From Liolophura sinensis (Eukaryota > Mollusca > Polyplacophora > Chitonida > Chitonidae): a stretch of 64,000 nucleotides of DNA. The notes below the pieces were generated by a model, which did no database searches, was not told where the DNA came from, and worked only from the letters and a program-made list of their open reading frames with translations. This document shows, piece after piece, positions 32,831 through 44,260 of the stretch (its first letter is position 1; the number at the start of each line of letters is the position of its first letter). The DNA lies in the NCBI RefSeq assembly GCF_032854445.1, contig NC_088296.1:928001-992000 (forward strand). Reading direction: 5' to 3'. A program made the position numbers and the translations under genes.

Positions 32831-33862
32831 AAACAGAATTGAACAGCAATTGATGACGAGTGTTCAAAATCCTCCACGGATATGCAATTCGTAGATTGTA
32901 AATTTCGCAATTACACTATAAGCGAACGACGACGTTAATATTGCTATTTGCATAGTCTAGCGTTCCTTGATAACCGACTGTTTTATACCGAAATCCTTGA
33001 CTAGGACGTAGGACAGGCAGAAGACACCCCGAAAGCGTAATCATCCACCACACGTAAATATGCAGATTCTACCAGTTGACCACAGCAATATGCAAAAGTA
33101 TGATGAATTCCATATAGACCTAGTTTTCTACTTTGATACATCACATTTTACTCTGTTTTAAACTAGATTGACTTTCTCACCTCAACACTAATTTACCTGG
33201 CCGTTATATTATTAATGTGCTGTGCTAATTACTCATCGACCCAGTTAACACAGGTGAGAAGAGGTCAGGCTTATATGCATCTGAGAAAGGGAGAAAGCGA
33301 GAAAGCGAGGGTGGGCAGTGGAGACAGGGCGAAGTGGTCGGTGAATGTGTTAAATTCACATGAGGGACAAGCCAGTAAGTTGTCAATTAAATTTAAAACA
33401 AAGCCAAGAAGGGCAGTTCACATATGAAGTACATGATTAAAGATTGTCTGCAAGAAATATCTGATAAACTCGTGTTAAAAACAGACGCATGGTGAAAGTA
33501 ATCATCGGAGGGTTGATCAATTAAAGCTCTACATTTAAATATTTTTTGTGTTTTTTTTTCTTGATGAGATTTGTGATACATGTATAGGGTTTCAGTCATC
33601 TAGATTCCTCAGGTTGCCTTCGCAATTATATGATTATTTTGCTCTTGTATGACATAAAATAGTCGCCGCAGTAAGACTTGTCCAGTCCTGTCTTTTTATG
33701 GTATACATCAGACGAACCCGTCTAAAAGTTCCTCAGTAGTGTGCTCAATGTAGTTGGCTTATCCCTGACATTCCGCTTTCCTCTACCAGTAAATAAGTAA
33801 CCACAATAATATTAAGTTAAAAACTCTCGAGTAGCCTTTAGGGAACATCGGGCTACTCACAC
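32831..33862. other. Intergenic, no gene recognised
   Basis: Nothing identified apart from a GAGAAAGCGAGAAAGCGAGG stretch at about 33290. Confidence 0.45.
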
Positions 33863-34664
33863 GGGCAAAGTAGTGTCGTCGAACAAAGTAGTGTCGTCGG
33901 GCAAAGTAGTTTCGTCGAACAAATTAGTGTCGTCGAACAAAGTAGTGTCGTCGGACAAAGTAGTGTCGTCGAGCAAAGTAGTGTCGTCGAACAAAGTAGT
34001 GTCGTCGAGCAAAGTAGTGTCGTCGAGCAAAGTAGTGTCATCGGACAAAGTAGTGTCGTCGGGCAAAGTAGTGTCGTCGAACAAAGTAACAAAGTAGTGT
34101 CGTCGAGCAAAGTAGTGTCGTCGAACAAAGTAGTGTCGTCGAGCAAAGTAGTGTCGTCGAACAAGGTAGTGTCGTCGAACAAAGTAGTGTCGTCGAACAA
34201 AGTAGTGTCGTCGGACAAAGTAGTGTCGTCGAGCAAAGTAGTGTCGTCGAGCAAAGTAGTGTCGTCGAACAAAGTAGTGTCGTCGGACAAAGTAGTGTCG
34301 TCGGACAAAGTAGTGTCGTCGAACAAAGTAGTGTCGTCGGACAAAGTAGTGTCGTCGAACAAAGTAGTGTCGTCGGACAAAGTAGTGTCGTCGAACAAAG
34401 TAGTGTCGTCGGACAAAGTAGTGTCGTCGGGCAAAGTAGTGTCGTCGGACAAAGTAGTGTCGTCGGACAAAGTAGTGTCGTCGAACAAAGTAGTGTCGTC
34501 GGACAAAGTAGTGTCGTCGAACAAAGTAGTGTCGTCGGACAAAGTAGTGTCGTCGAACAAAGTAGTGTCGTCGGACAAAGTAGTGTCGTCGGGCAAAGTA
34601 GTGTCGTCGGACAAAGTAGTGTCGTCGGACAAAGTAGTGTCGTCGAACAAAGTAGTGTCGTCGA
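33863..34664. repeat. Minisatellite, 18 bp x about 44
   Basis: Unit CAAAGTAGTGTCGTCGAA with the last triplet varying among GAA, GGA, GAG and GGG combinations. One irregular unit lies at 34081-34100. Multiple of three and stop-free in several frames, so it reads as VVSSNK repeats on + and DDTTLF or STTLLC repeats on -. It has no start context or other gene evidence. Confidence 0.97.
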
Positions 34665-34812
34665 CCTGGTCCCTTTCAGTATGCGATTGTATATGTTAAA
34701 TGTGATGACAATAAAGCATTTTGAGTAATCTAGAACGGTAACGTCTAATAAATTGCAACTAATATCATCCCGTAACTTACCTACATGTAATTCTGCGTAT
34801 AAGCCATTGTGT

Positions 34813-35048
34813 GTGACTGGTGTGTTCGGCATGAAGGGGATAGTGCAACGACTGGTTGACCCGTATCAGTATAATGTCTCGGGACAGGGCGCCTGACTTG
34901 CCTTCGGTAAGTCGTCTCAGTGAAGTAGTACTAGATGAACGAGCGGTGGAAATCCGTTCTGTAACAAGGAGGCACATTACATGCACTCTAAGGACTCTTT
35001 CGTCGTCATATGACGGAAAAATTGTTAAGTACGACGTTAAACCCCATT
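34813..35048 (+). mobile_element. SINE family B flanked by a long duplication
   Basis: GATAGTGCAACGACTGGTTG, GCCTTCGGTAAGTCGTCTCA and AAGTACGACGTTAAACCCC. The flank CTTACCTACATGTAATTCTG...CCATTGTG (34776-34812) recurs at 35281-35318, split by the next SINE. Confidence 0.88.
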
Positions 35049-35062
35049 TCTTACCTACATGT

Positions 35063-35282
35063 ATTTATTTGTTATTTGTTTGATTGGTGTTTTACTCCGT
35101 ACTCAAGAACATTTCAATTATACGACGGCGGCCGGCATTATGGTGTGCGGTGGGACCACGTCCATGCGCAGGCTGCTGATAGACCTTCCTACGTGCTTGA
35201 ACATAGCGACTGGATTGATGAGAGGCTCCTGGGTCATTATGCGGCCCTAGCGCGCTAACCAACTGGTCCACGGAGGCCCCCT
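35063..35282 (-). mobile_element. SINE family A nested in the duplicated flank
   Basis: Complete to the head (CTAGCGCGCTAACCAACTGG, CACGGAGGCC). Target duplication TTACCTACATGTA (35050-35062) / TTACCTACCTGTA (35283-35295). Confidence 0.92.
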
Positions 35283-35319
35283 TTACCTACCTGTAATTCT
35301 GCGTATAAGCCATTGTGCT

Positions 35320-35994
35320 AGGAGACCTTTACATTACTACCTTTGAAGCGTATAAGTTGACTGAGCCCTAACTGAAGTAAACCGATAAGAGGCCGGTTTT
35401 CACTGGTAATACATGTGATCATATGCCAACTATCACATACCGTCGTCACTGCTCTGGTTTTACTTCTGTGACGTAGGCTTTTACATTTTAAGTAATAGTC
35501 ATTTGTCATTCGATCAATTAACAGTGAAACCAACGACATTACTGATTCGACTAATCAAATAAAGAATTACGTGACTCAGTCCTTAAGCTCAATTTCCTTA
35601 ACACTTAATAATACATCGATCTCTGTCTGTCGATTACCATCTACTCCATTAAAACCCACAGTGCTCTGCAGCGTAACTAGTAACAATTGTTTCTAAGCCT
35701 GATTGCACAATGTAATATTGATTTCTCCCCTGCTAAGTTGATAATTTATCGATGCGCATCTGTTCAATGAAATTCCCGCCTCTTAATTAAACAATGTGAT
35801 TTATTTTGTTTATTCATCCGATGATAAATCCGTTCTTTGCAGTTGAGATCATAGGCCTAAACGGGAACTCGTAAAACTGCTTCTCGTTTAAACCAAAGCT
35901 GTCGAAAGTTATGTACCGTATGATCTTTCCTGCATGTGATAGACCTTACGTAACGCACAGTTTTCAGTGCATGTGTCCTTATAACGCTAATATA
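35320..35994. other. Intergenic, no gene recognised
   Basis: Nothing identified. Confidence 0.45.
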
Positions 35995-36140
35995 AAAAGA
36001 TTATAGCATAGGGAGTAAAACCAGAGCAGCAACAACACTTGTAGACCTCTTGAAAATGATCGTACGTAACCGGTGAAATACAGCATCTTGTCAATTTACC
36101 TCAGTTAGGGTTTTGTTCTATTTCTTCATGTAAATGTATA
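35995..36140 (+). repeat. Interspersed repeat R4, copy 2
   Basis: See 29745-29930. Confidence 0.55.
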
Positions 36141-36257
36141 AATAATAGCGAATTGCAAGCCCCCTAGCACTACGGCTTAAACAGAATTATGTAAAAACAC
36201 ATTAATGCTGTGATGTTAACTGCACTATATTAGAAGTCATTGGTGTAGAATTGATTT

Positions 36258-36423
36258 ATTTATTTATTTGATTGGTGTTTTACGCCGTACTCAAGAATAT
36301 TTCACCTATACGACGGCGGCCAGCATTATGGTGGGAGGAACCGGGCAGGGCCCGGGGGAAACCCACGACCACGGTCGCTGGCAGACCTTCCCACGTACGG
36401 CCTGAGAGAAAGCCAGCATGAGA
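36258..36423 (-). mobile_element. SINE family A, truncated, with 17-bp target duplication
   Basis: TGGTGTAGAATTGATTT occurs exactly at 36241-36257 and 36424-36440. The element stops at GAAAGCCAGCATGAGA, before the box B region, so its 5' end was lost at insertion. Confidence 0.95.
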
Positions 36424-36659
36424 TGGTGTAGAATTGATTTAAATGATTTATTGTCATCACATCGTCATCACATTTAATAGGCATGATATATATATATATA
36501 AACAATGCATTTAGTTTATCTAAAGATCGCTCTGCTGATCTTGCTCAACAAAGTGGAGATACTGAAGAGAATATAAGGCGTGTGCGAAGTGTACCTGTGT
36601 AGCCGCCTGTAAGCTTGCTTATCTGTTTATAGCACCCAGAGATCTATTGAGTTACGGTA

Positions 36660-36810
36660 TTTATTCACGAATTTTTCGTTTATACGTCTGTGGTGAGGTA
36701 CATTCATGTAAGCAACCAGAGAAATGCTCGGTGTAAGCGACAGCCAATAGACAATCTTCCTGCCAAATAAGCGAGAGTTGGATTCGAACCTGCGACCTGA
36801 ATGATGAATG
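36660..36810 (-). mobile_element. Possible diverged tRNA-headed SINE
   Basis: GAGAGTTGGATTCGAACCTG resembles a box B read on the minus strand, and CACGAATTTTTCGTTTATAC resembles the family A tail region. Weak. Confidence 0.3.
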
Positions 36811-37330
36811 TCATATTGGCTGCCATGAGAGGGTCGCTTTAAATGACTTAGCCAGCGATAATGCCTGTTTTGTGATCAAAGAGTATGTATGAACTGATAT
36901 TAAAATGGACTCACAATGAGAAGGGTTTCACAGTTTTTGTCTGTGGATTTCAGGACTGGGCCATGTATTGTGTTAATTGCTGCTGTACGCTGTATATCCT
37001 GTGAGCTTCGATCACACAGGCAAACGTTACCTGTCTTCATTTGCAACCATTATGACGAATTCACTGATCTTTAAGTATAATTAACAGAACAGGCTTAGCA
37101 TTAGTGTGTTCAATCAAGGGATGCTGTTCATGTCTGATTTCCTTCTTTTAATTGCAGTAAGCGGTCATCTTTATAGATAGAGGAAAATGGGGCGCTTGGA
37201 GTTTAAAACCACCTCGTAAACCCATGGACAGTTATTGACAGTTCACTTATTAATTAACTCGAGGAAGTCTGATTGACACACTGAAATCACGGAGGGAGAG
37301 GTGGGGGAGTGGGGTGGGGGGGGGGGGGGG

Positions 37331-37577
37331 GGCGCTCCGAGTGGCCTAGTAGAGAGCATGCTGGTGCAGCTGAGCGGCTCAGCCGCCTTTCACAAATGCG
37401 GTAACTGTAAGTTCAACTCCAGCACTTGCTGAGATCCTCTTCGACCATACGTGAAGAGGATACCTGCGAATGGTCGTGGATTGCCCGGTTTCCTCTCGCC
37501 GCCGTCGTACAGATAAAATATTCTTTAGTTCGGCGTAAAATACCAAATAACGGCGTAAGAGTAAAACAAACAAATAA
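37331..37577 (+). mobile_element. SINE family A, diverged, full length
   Basis: Head GCGCTCCGAGTGGCCTAGTA, box-B-like AAGTTCAACTCCAGC, then TGGTCGTGGATTGCCCGGTT and a CAAACAAATAAAT tail. Preceded by a G-rich tract at 37310-37332. Confidence 0.8.
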
Positions 37578-37665
37578 ATTACTGCAACGGGCTACCCTGC
37601 ACGCGCATGTAGGCCGTATCGCTGTACTTTGATTATACGACACTACTCCATCCAAATCCACAAAA

Positions 37666-38550
37666 TAGCTATTTACTCAGTGATATAACTGTACAAAACA
37701 GCTATTTACTCAGTGATATAACTGTACAAAAAACAGCTATTCACTGAGTGATATAACTGTACAAAAACAGCTATTCACTAAGTGATATAACTGTACAAAA
37801 ACAGCTTTTTACTGAGTGATATAACTGTACAAAAACAGCTATTCATTGAGTGATATAACTGTACAAACACAGCTATTTACTGAGTGATATAACTGTACAA
37901 AAACAGCTATTTACTGAGTGATATAACTGTACAAAAACAGCTATTTACTGAGTGATATAACTGGAAAAAAACAGCTATTTACTCAGTGATATAACTGTAT
38001 AAAAGCAGCTATTCACTGAGTGATACAACTGTACAAAAACAGCTATTTACTCAGTAATATAACTGTACAAAAACAGCTTTTTACTCAGTGATATAACTGT
38101 ACAAAAACAGCTATTCATTGAGTGACAAACTGTACAAAAACAGCTATTCACTGAGTGATATAACTGTACAAAAACAGCTATTTACTCAGTGATATAACTG
38201 TACAAAAACAGCTTTTTACTCAGTGATATAACTGTACAACAACAGCTATTTACTGAGTGATATAACTGTACAAAAACAGCTATTCATTGAGTGATATAAC
38301 TGTACAAAAACAGCTATTCACTGAGTGATATAACTGTACAAAAACAGCTATTTACTCAGTGATATAACTGTACAAAAACAGCTTTTTACTCAGTGATATA
38401 ACTGTACAACAACAGCTATTTACTGAGTGATATAACTGTACAACAACAGCTATTTACTGAGTGATCTAACTGTACAAAAACAGCTATTTACTCAGTGATA
38501 TAACTGAACAAAAACAGCTATTTACTCAGTGATATAACTGTACAAAAATT
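37666..38550. repeat. Minisatellite, 34-35 bp x about 26
   Basis: Unit AAAACAGCTATTTACTGAGT + GATATAACTGTACA. CTCAGT/CTGAGT and TATTC/TATTT/TTTTT variants recur in a pattern suggesting block duplication. Confidence 0.97.
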
Positions 38551-40140
38551 TTTATCCTACCCAACATTCTCTTTAAGAATTGCATGCCCTGTAAACAGAA
38601 TGTTGAGTTACGATAGAATTTTCGCGGCCCATCACCCTGCCGGAAGACGACAAAAGAAAAACAAAACAAATCCCAGACATGTCAGACGATGATCTGAGTT
38701 GTCCGATTCGAACATTTAAACAGCTGGTTTACTGGTGAAGGATGATTTACCAATGCTGGCTTTGCCATATTACATTTCGGGCTTTTCAGGGAAACAGTGG
38801 ATGGCAAAAATAAGGTAGGTTTCGAGCCGTTGTTTTTTTTTGTTTTTTTTTTTTGTTTTTGTTTGTTTGTTTGTTTGTTTGTTTTGAGTGAAATTGTCCG
38901 CTTGGAAGTGTATATGACCGAAGCTGGGCGTTACGGCAGGAACCTCCAGCTTAGCCTTGGGCTAGATACTTGAACAGGTGTATTTCGGACGGCGTATATC
39001 GACATCTTTGATGTCGGGCATACCTGTATACAAGTCATCAGTTACTCGTAAGAAATTCTCATTAGAGCGTGATATAGGCTCGTTATGGGCCAGGCCTTGC
39101 GCATAACGGCACCTATTCACCGAGAACCAATCTACTCTTCACTGCCTGGCCCGACAAAGCCGTGGCTTCCCGCTTTACCTACCGGCGTAGCTTGTTTACA
39201 GCTCTCATCCTTTTACGATGCTGAAGGTATGACCGGGGGATCGATCCGGGAAGTGCACTCACAGACCAGTTATTGGTTCGTGCTGAGACAGAACACCTCC
39301 TCCCACCGCTTTCCCACCCCCAGGGGGCTTGTCAGGTGAGATGCCTGGCCTGTGTACTGAGGATGGGTTATGACCCAGTCGTAGTCGTTTTGTATCGAGG
39401 CCACAGGCTGGATGGTATCTGCCTTCTCTTTGTAGGCCTACCTAACACCTGGAGCCAGATTGGAAATCTATCATACCTCTGCTGGTAGCGCTCAATTAGA
39501 CGCACGGGTCACTTCTCCATCTTCTGTGCAGCGTCGGGTCTGACGGATATCACGGTAAGGCAGTCAACCCTTTACCTGTAAACACACTCTAAAAATGAAT
39601 CGTTAAATTGTCAGAAAAAATACTGTGTTTTGCGAGAGACGGCAGAATACATCATGATATTTCTACAGCTATTACGATATATATGACAGGCTTGTCCCTT
39701 ATTTCAATAGAATACTTTTGTTGGTGTAACACGGCATTATGTTATCCAAAACATAATATTACTTTACGGAAAGTAATCTATTCCACCATCACCCAGAAAA
39801 TATAATTTTACCTTGAATTAAACAGATTAGTTTATGATTAGTTTTTAGACTGAATATATATATATATGTTTTCTGGGTGAGCAAACCTTCTTTTATTGAA
39901 ACTGATTTGTGTGTCTGTCGCGATTTGCATTTAACAATATTTCATCTCAAACGTTTGAAAGATTCCATTTCAACTCTTGAAGACTGTCAGTATGCGAGTT
40001 TAGTGTGCCATTTTAAGTATCGCATCCTGACAACACGCTTCCAGCCTTCAGCACGGGAGCCGAACAAGAACACTTCAAGTCATGCATTCTTGAATCTGCC
40101 AGAAAGCAGGTGGTCGCTACAGTGAGATATACATGTTCTG
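38551..40140. other. Intergenic, T-rich tract, no supported gene
   Basis: A poly-T/(GTTT) tract lies at 38828-38884. GC-richer sequence at 38900-39560 has short open frames with no recognisable product. Confidence 0.4.
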
Positions 40141-40149
40141 CTTTGCCTA

Positions 40150-40425
40150 AGTAGGGTGTGCATCCATTGAACACCATTACATGGTGTCTCTTTTGTCTAC
40201 GCAGGGTCATGCATCCATTGAACACCATTACATGGTGTCTCTTTTGTCTACGCAGGGTCATGCATCCATTAAACACTGCATGTATACATTACATGGTGTC
40301 TCTTTTGTCTGCGCAGGGTCGTGCATCCATTATACACTGCATGTATACATTACATGGTGTCTCTTTTGTCTACGCAGGGTCGTGCATCCATTAAACACTG
40401 CATGTGTACATTACATTATGTCTCT
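40150..40425. repeat. Five-copy tandem repeat, 50-61 bp, with acceptor-like sites
   Basis: Each unit has ACATGGTGTCTCTTTTGTCT + ACGCAGGGTC, a pyrimidine tract ending in CAG. The first two units are shorter; the later ones add CTGCATGTATACATTAC. Confidence 0.9.
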
Positions 40426-40467
40426 TTGTCATCTGTAGTAAGGTAAATGTACTGAACGTATCATCAG

Positions 40468-40712
40468 AGGCCTCCGTGGCCGAGTCTTTAGCGCGCCAGC
40501 GCGGAGCAATGACTCTCAGCAATGTAAAGCCACCCACCAATGTGGCCGCTATAAGCCCACCTCATCCTGGCTTCTTCTCCGGTCGTACGTGAAAAAGCAG
40601 GGTGAGGAACCTGCGGATGGTCGTGGGTTTCTTCCGTACACAGCCCGGTGAAATTAGTGGAATATTCTTGAGGACGACGTAAAACACTAATCAAATAAAT
40701 AAATAAATATCA
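40468..40712 (+). mobile_element. SINE family A, full length
   Basis: Head GAGGCCTCCGTGGCCGAGTC and GCGCGCCAGCGCGG, body GAACCTGCGGATGGTCGTGG, tail AATCAAATAAATAAATAAAT. Confidence 0.9.
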
Positions 40713-40854
40713 TATCAGCTGTTCTATCTCAGGTGAAAGTGAGACCATATACAGGTCTTCCCTGTCACCAATATTCAGCTCCATAGGTGCAATGGTTTCT
40801 GCGGTAGTTAGTATCACTGGTAAAACTGATGTTACGTGACACTGAACATAACAA

Positions 40855-41044
40855 TTTATTTATTTATTTGATTTTTGTTTTACGTCATACCCATGAATAT
40901 TTCACTTGGTGAGGGGAAACCGGGCAGAGCCCGGGGGATACCAACGAAATACGCATGTTGCTGACAGACCTTCCCACGTACGACCGAAGAGGAAGCCAGC
41001 ATAAACTGGATTTGAACTCACAACGAGTACCACTCCGCCACGAA
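40855..41044 (-). mobile_element. SINE family A, internal deletion
   Basis: TTATTTGATTTTTGTTTTAC, GGGGAAACCGGGCAGAGCCC and AGCATAAACTGGATTTGAAC. The ACGACGGCGGCCAGCATTAT part is missing. Confidence 0.88.
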
Positions 41045-41968
41045 ACTTATTTTGTACAACATTGGACCGGTTATCGATGTAAGCCTTGGGAAACAACTAA
41101 ATATTTAATTGGGAGAAATTAAGACCTTTCCGATCTCTTTTTTCATCATTTATCCTATTAAAAATCAAGAGTAGCTCTGGTGTTAAACATCTAAGCGAAT
41201 GCCTCAGATCCAGTCTGATACTGATTCTGGATCCAGTATCATGTAATTGAGCGTGTCAAGCACCGGTGTTCTGTCGTCTATACCAAGCCACCATTGTCTT
41301 ACTTCTGTGAACTTGAAATCACGCATACCAGAGTGAAAAAGTCACATGTGAAAACATATGTTAATGCGACAGAACAGACTGGCTTTCATATAACTTCAAC
41401 ATTTTTAGCTAACTCAGCACTCACCACAAATTCCAAATGGATACAACCGAGTTTTCTTACTATTTCAAAATTACACAAAACATCACCAGCACGTGTACGG
41501 AGGCAATACTCAAAAGGTCTGTTCTTGTTATTATTGTAAAGCCTTACGATAAGCTTTGGATAAGCCATAGCCTGAAACATGAAATGAGAATCACGGACAA
41601 ATATATTGTATAGAAAATTAAAACGAATTGGCTTTTGACCTGAAGAAATAGAGTATACAGAATAAAAAAGTCAAGCACCTCATTGCACCTTCAAGCAATA
41701 AATTGTTCATTTCTGCCGTTTAGCGAAATACTTTCATTGAGGTCAGAGGACCGATGTTATACTTATGATACGAAAGACATATTTATTTATTAACTTATTA
41801 AACGCCTCTTTAGAAAGCCTTGTGTCCTTGAATGACACAAATAATGACACACCAGTCTTCATAGCGTGTTCTTACTGCATATACAAGCTTTAATGCCTCC
41901 ATCAGTGCATGTGTCTCGAGGTAATGTCCAAGAATGCAGTTGGTCCAGACCCATGTTGGTCCCATACT
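41045..41968. other. Intergenic, no gene recognised
   Basis: Nothing identified. Confidence 0.45.
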
Positions 41969-42368
41969 CCTTACAGCGCATGCGTCGCTCTATATCTTTC
42001 CCTTTACATCACTGCCACAAATAGCAAATTGTGTACAGAAATCTTGAACAACGCCGAGGTCACTGGGGTCACTGTGATGAGGCAGGAAGTGATCTCAGAA
42101 AACACAAACAATTCGTCTCAACTTTTGCCTCTGATAATACTTTATGCGCGTGAATGCTCTTTATCTAGAGAAAGTACAACATGATTCCAAACAAAACCTG
42201 AAACAATTTTATTGATGAACGCTGATTAAATAGTTCCGCGGGAGGAGACAAGTGATGAGGCTTGCCTAAACAAACCTACGTGCGTCTCACAGGCTCCAAA
42301 GGTCAAGCTTGTCTATTGGAGGCAGTGATGTAATGGGAAAGGTAGAGAGCGACGCATGCGCTGTAAGG
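41969..42368. mobile_element. MITE-like element, copy 1, 48-bp terminal inverted repeats
   Basis: The left end CCTTACAGCGCATGCGTCGC (41969 on) runs through TACATCACTGCC (42016). The right end (42321-42368) is its inverse with a few differences. The 400-base element has no transposase. A second copy at 63095-63459 shares the interior (CTTGCCTAAACAAACCTACG, GAAACAATTTTATTGATGAA). Target duplication not clear. Confidence 0.88.
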
Positions 42369-42689
42369 AACATGTGTTAATCCGAGATATCTTCATGAAG
42401 CCAGGTTTATATTGGCCTCTCTTTTGGCATCTGGTATCTTCTCTCGGTGGTCAACAGCAAAAGTGAACCAAACTCATAATAATGGTGAAATGAGAGTTCC
42501 TGTTACCATCACATATCTGGATTAAGTAAGTTCCTTTGAGAACACGTGAAGCACAACATCACTTCAACTCAGTCCAGATTTGTTCCTTGGCATTCAGAAG
42601 TCGTCGATCTTCTTAAATTGTATAAATATATATTGTTTTAGCCATTGACCTGAAAATGTTCTTGTTATCTCGATTATTTTGACTGTCTG

Positions 42690-42940
42690 ATTTGTAGCGT
42701 TTGATGCTGAAGTGCCACAAGGCTGTGTTCCTGGGCATTTTCGTATTTCTTTTCAGTTTTGTAAATGATTTGCCCAGTGATGATATTAACAGCGTTCGTT
42801 TGTTCGCAGATCATACTTGTTTGTATATCATTTTTGGTTTAAGCGTAGACAACCTAAGTTAGCCCCACTGCACAAAAAAACTGGCAGATCGATACCACGA
42901 GATAAACACAAGTATATGGAAGCCGATAGCGACCATGCGT
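42690..42940 (+). mobile_element. Reverse transcriptase relic (LINE)
   Basis: Frames give A-E-V-P-Q-G-C-V-P-G, then F-V-N-D-L-P and R-L-F-A-D-H-T, the VPQG and FADD-type blocks of a LINE reverse transcriptase with frameshifts. Confidence 0.75.
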
Positions 42941-43532
42941 GCTTTCGTGCTTTCTACTGATTATTTAGTTCAGAAAAAATGCGAAAGGACGAAACAACGA
43001 AAAGATGAGGTAAAAGTGTGCAGCTAAAGTACAAAAGGACGAAACAAAAGTACGACAGCCTAATGGCTCGGAAACTTTCCCGTAATAATCATTTTTCTAT
43101 GCTTTAACAGAAGCCTCTTTCTTGAGAAGAAGGAAATCTTTCCAGGTTTGACAGAAATGACGGGTATTCAAACATGCCGGCTATGCTTCACAACCATGAT
43201 TACCTAGCCTCACTTTTCACAACAAAAAAAAGATTTTCGGTATCCTGTTGAAAGTGCAGCAATAACATTGTTATCAAAGCATACCCACCTGTTTGAGTTT
43301 ATCAAAGTTCTATGTTCCAATTCTATGATTCTTGCTTTGTTGCTGCACAACAGACTTCGTTTATTTTGAAGGACAAATTAATTTTTGGTCATTGATGGGT
43401 GAATCGATGACAAGGATACTGATATGGCCGGCATGTTAGTAAAGGATTTTCCCATCGGACTGATTCATAAATAACTGACCTGTTTGCGAAAACGAGGCTC
43501 CCCTGATTTAAAGAGAGATTTGCAAATAGCTA

Positions 43533-43805
43533 ATATTTATTTATTTATTTATTTGATTGGTGTTTACTCCGTACTCGAGAATATTTCAATTATACGACAG
43601 GGGCCAGCATTATGGTGGGTGAAAACCGGGCAGAGCCCGGGGGAAACCAACGACCATCCGCAGGTTGCTGGAAAATCTTCCCACGTACGGCCGGAGAGGA
43701 AGCCAACATGAGCTGGGCTTGAACTCACAGAGACCACATTGGTGAGAGACTGCTGGGTCATCACGCTGCGCTAGCGCGCTAACCAACTGAGCCACGGAGG
43801 CCACT
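43533..43805 (-). mobile_element. SINE family A, full length with target duplication
   Basis: AAATAGCTA flanks both ends (43524-43532, 43806-43814). The head is complete: GCGCTAGCGCGCTAACCAAC, TGAGCCACGGAGGCC. Best reference copy in the window. Confidence 0.95.
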
Positions 43806-44260
43806 AAATAGCTAGTAAGAAATTCGGAATCAATGGGGATGAAGTGCAGTTGACTATATATCAATCGAACCAAGCGTCTGTATTAGTTTTATGGCGAAGT
43901 CAGCGAGAGGCCGGTGCTATGGTGAGTCTTTTGTTTTTCTTATTTCTTTTTCGTTTTCGCTCATCACGTTTTTGACTTCTCTCTTGCAGACACCACATAC
44001 ACCAGGTTGTTGCACAGTATGAAACTACTCCCTGATGCAGTCAGGGTGTAAATTCCAGCAGGAGGTATCTTTATAACTCCAACGACACAGAACTATCGAG
44101 CTTACAGAGTTTTGAGAAACTGACTGTAATAAAACAGGTGCTAAACCTAATTCAGTACCTATCGGGATTACAAACTCAATGGTGTCGTTTTCTTCCTACT
44201 CACACGAAACTTTATTGTTCATAATGGTTGAACTGTGGATGTGAGGTCAACAAAGTCAAA

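Noticed and set aside
33853-34832. Long DDTTLF / STTLLC / VVSSNK frames
   Set aside because: All derive from the 18-bp array. Both strands are open at once, which points to repeat composition rather than coding.
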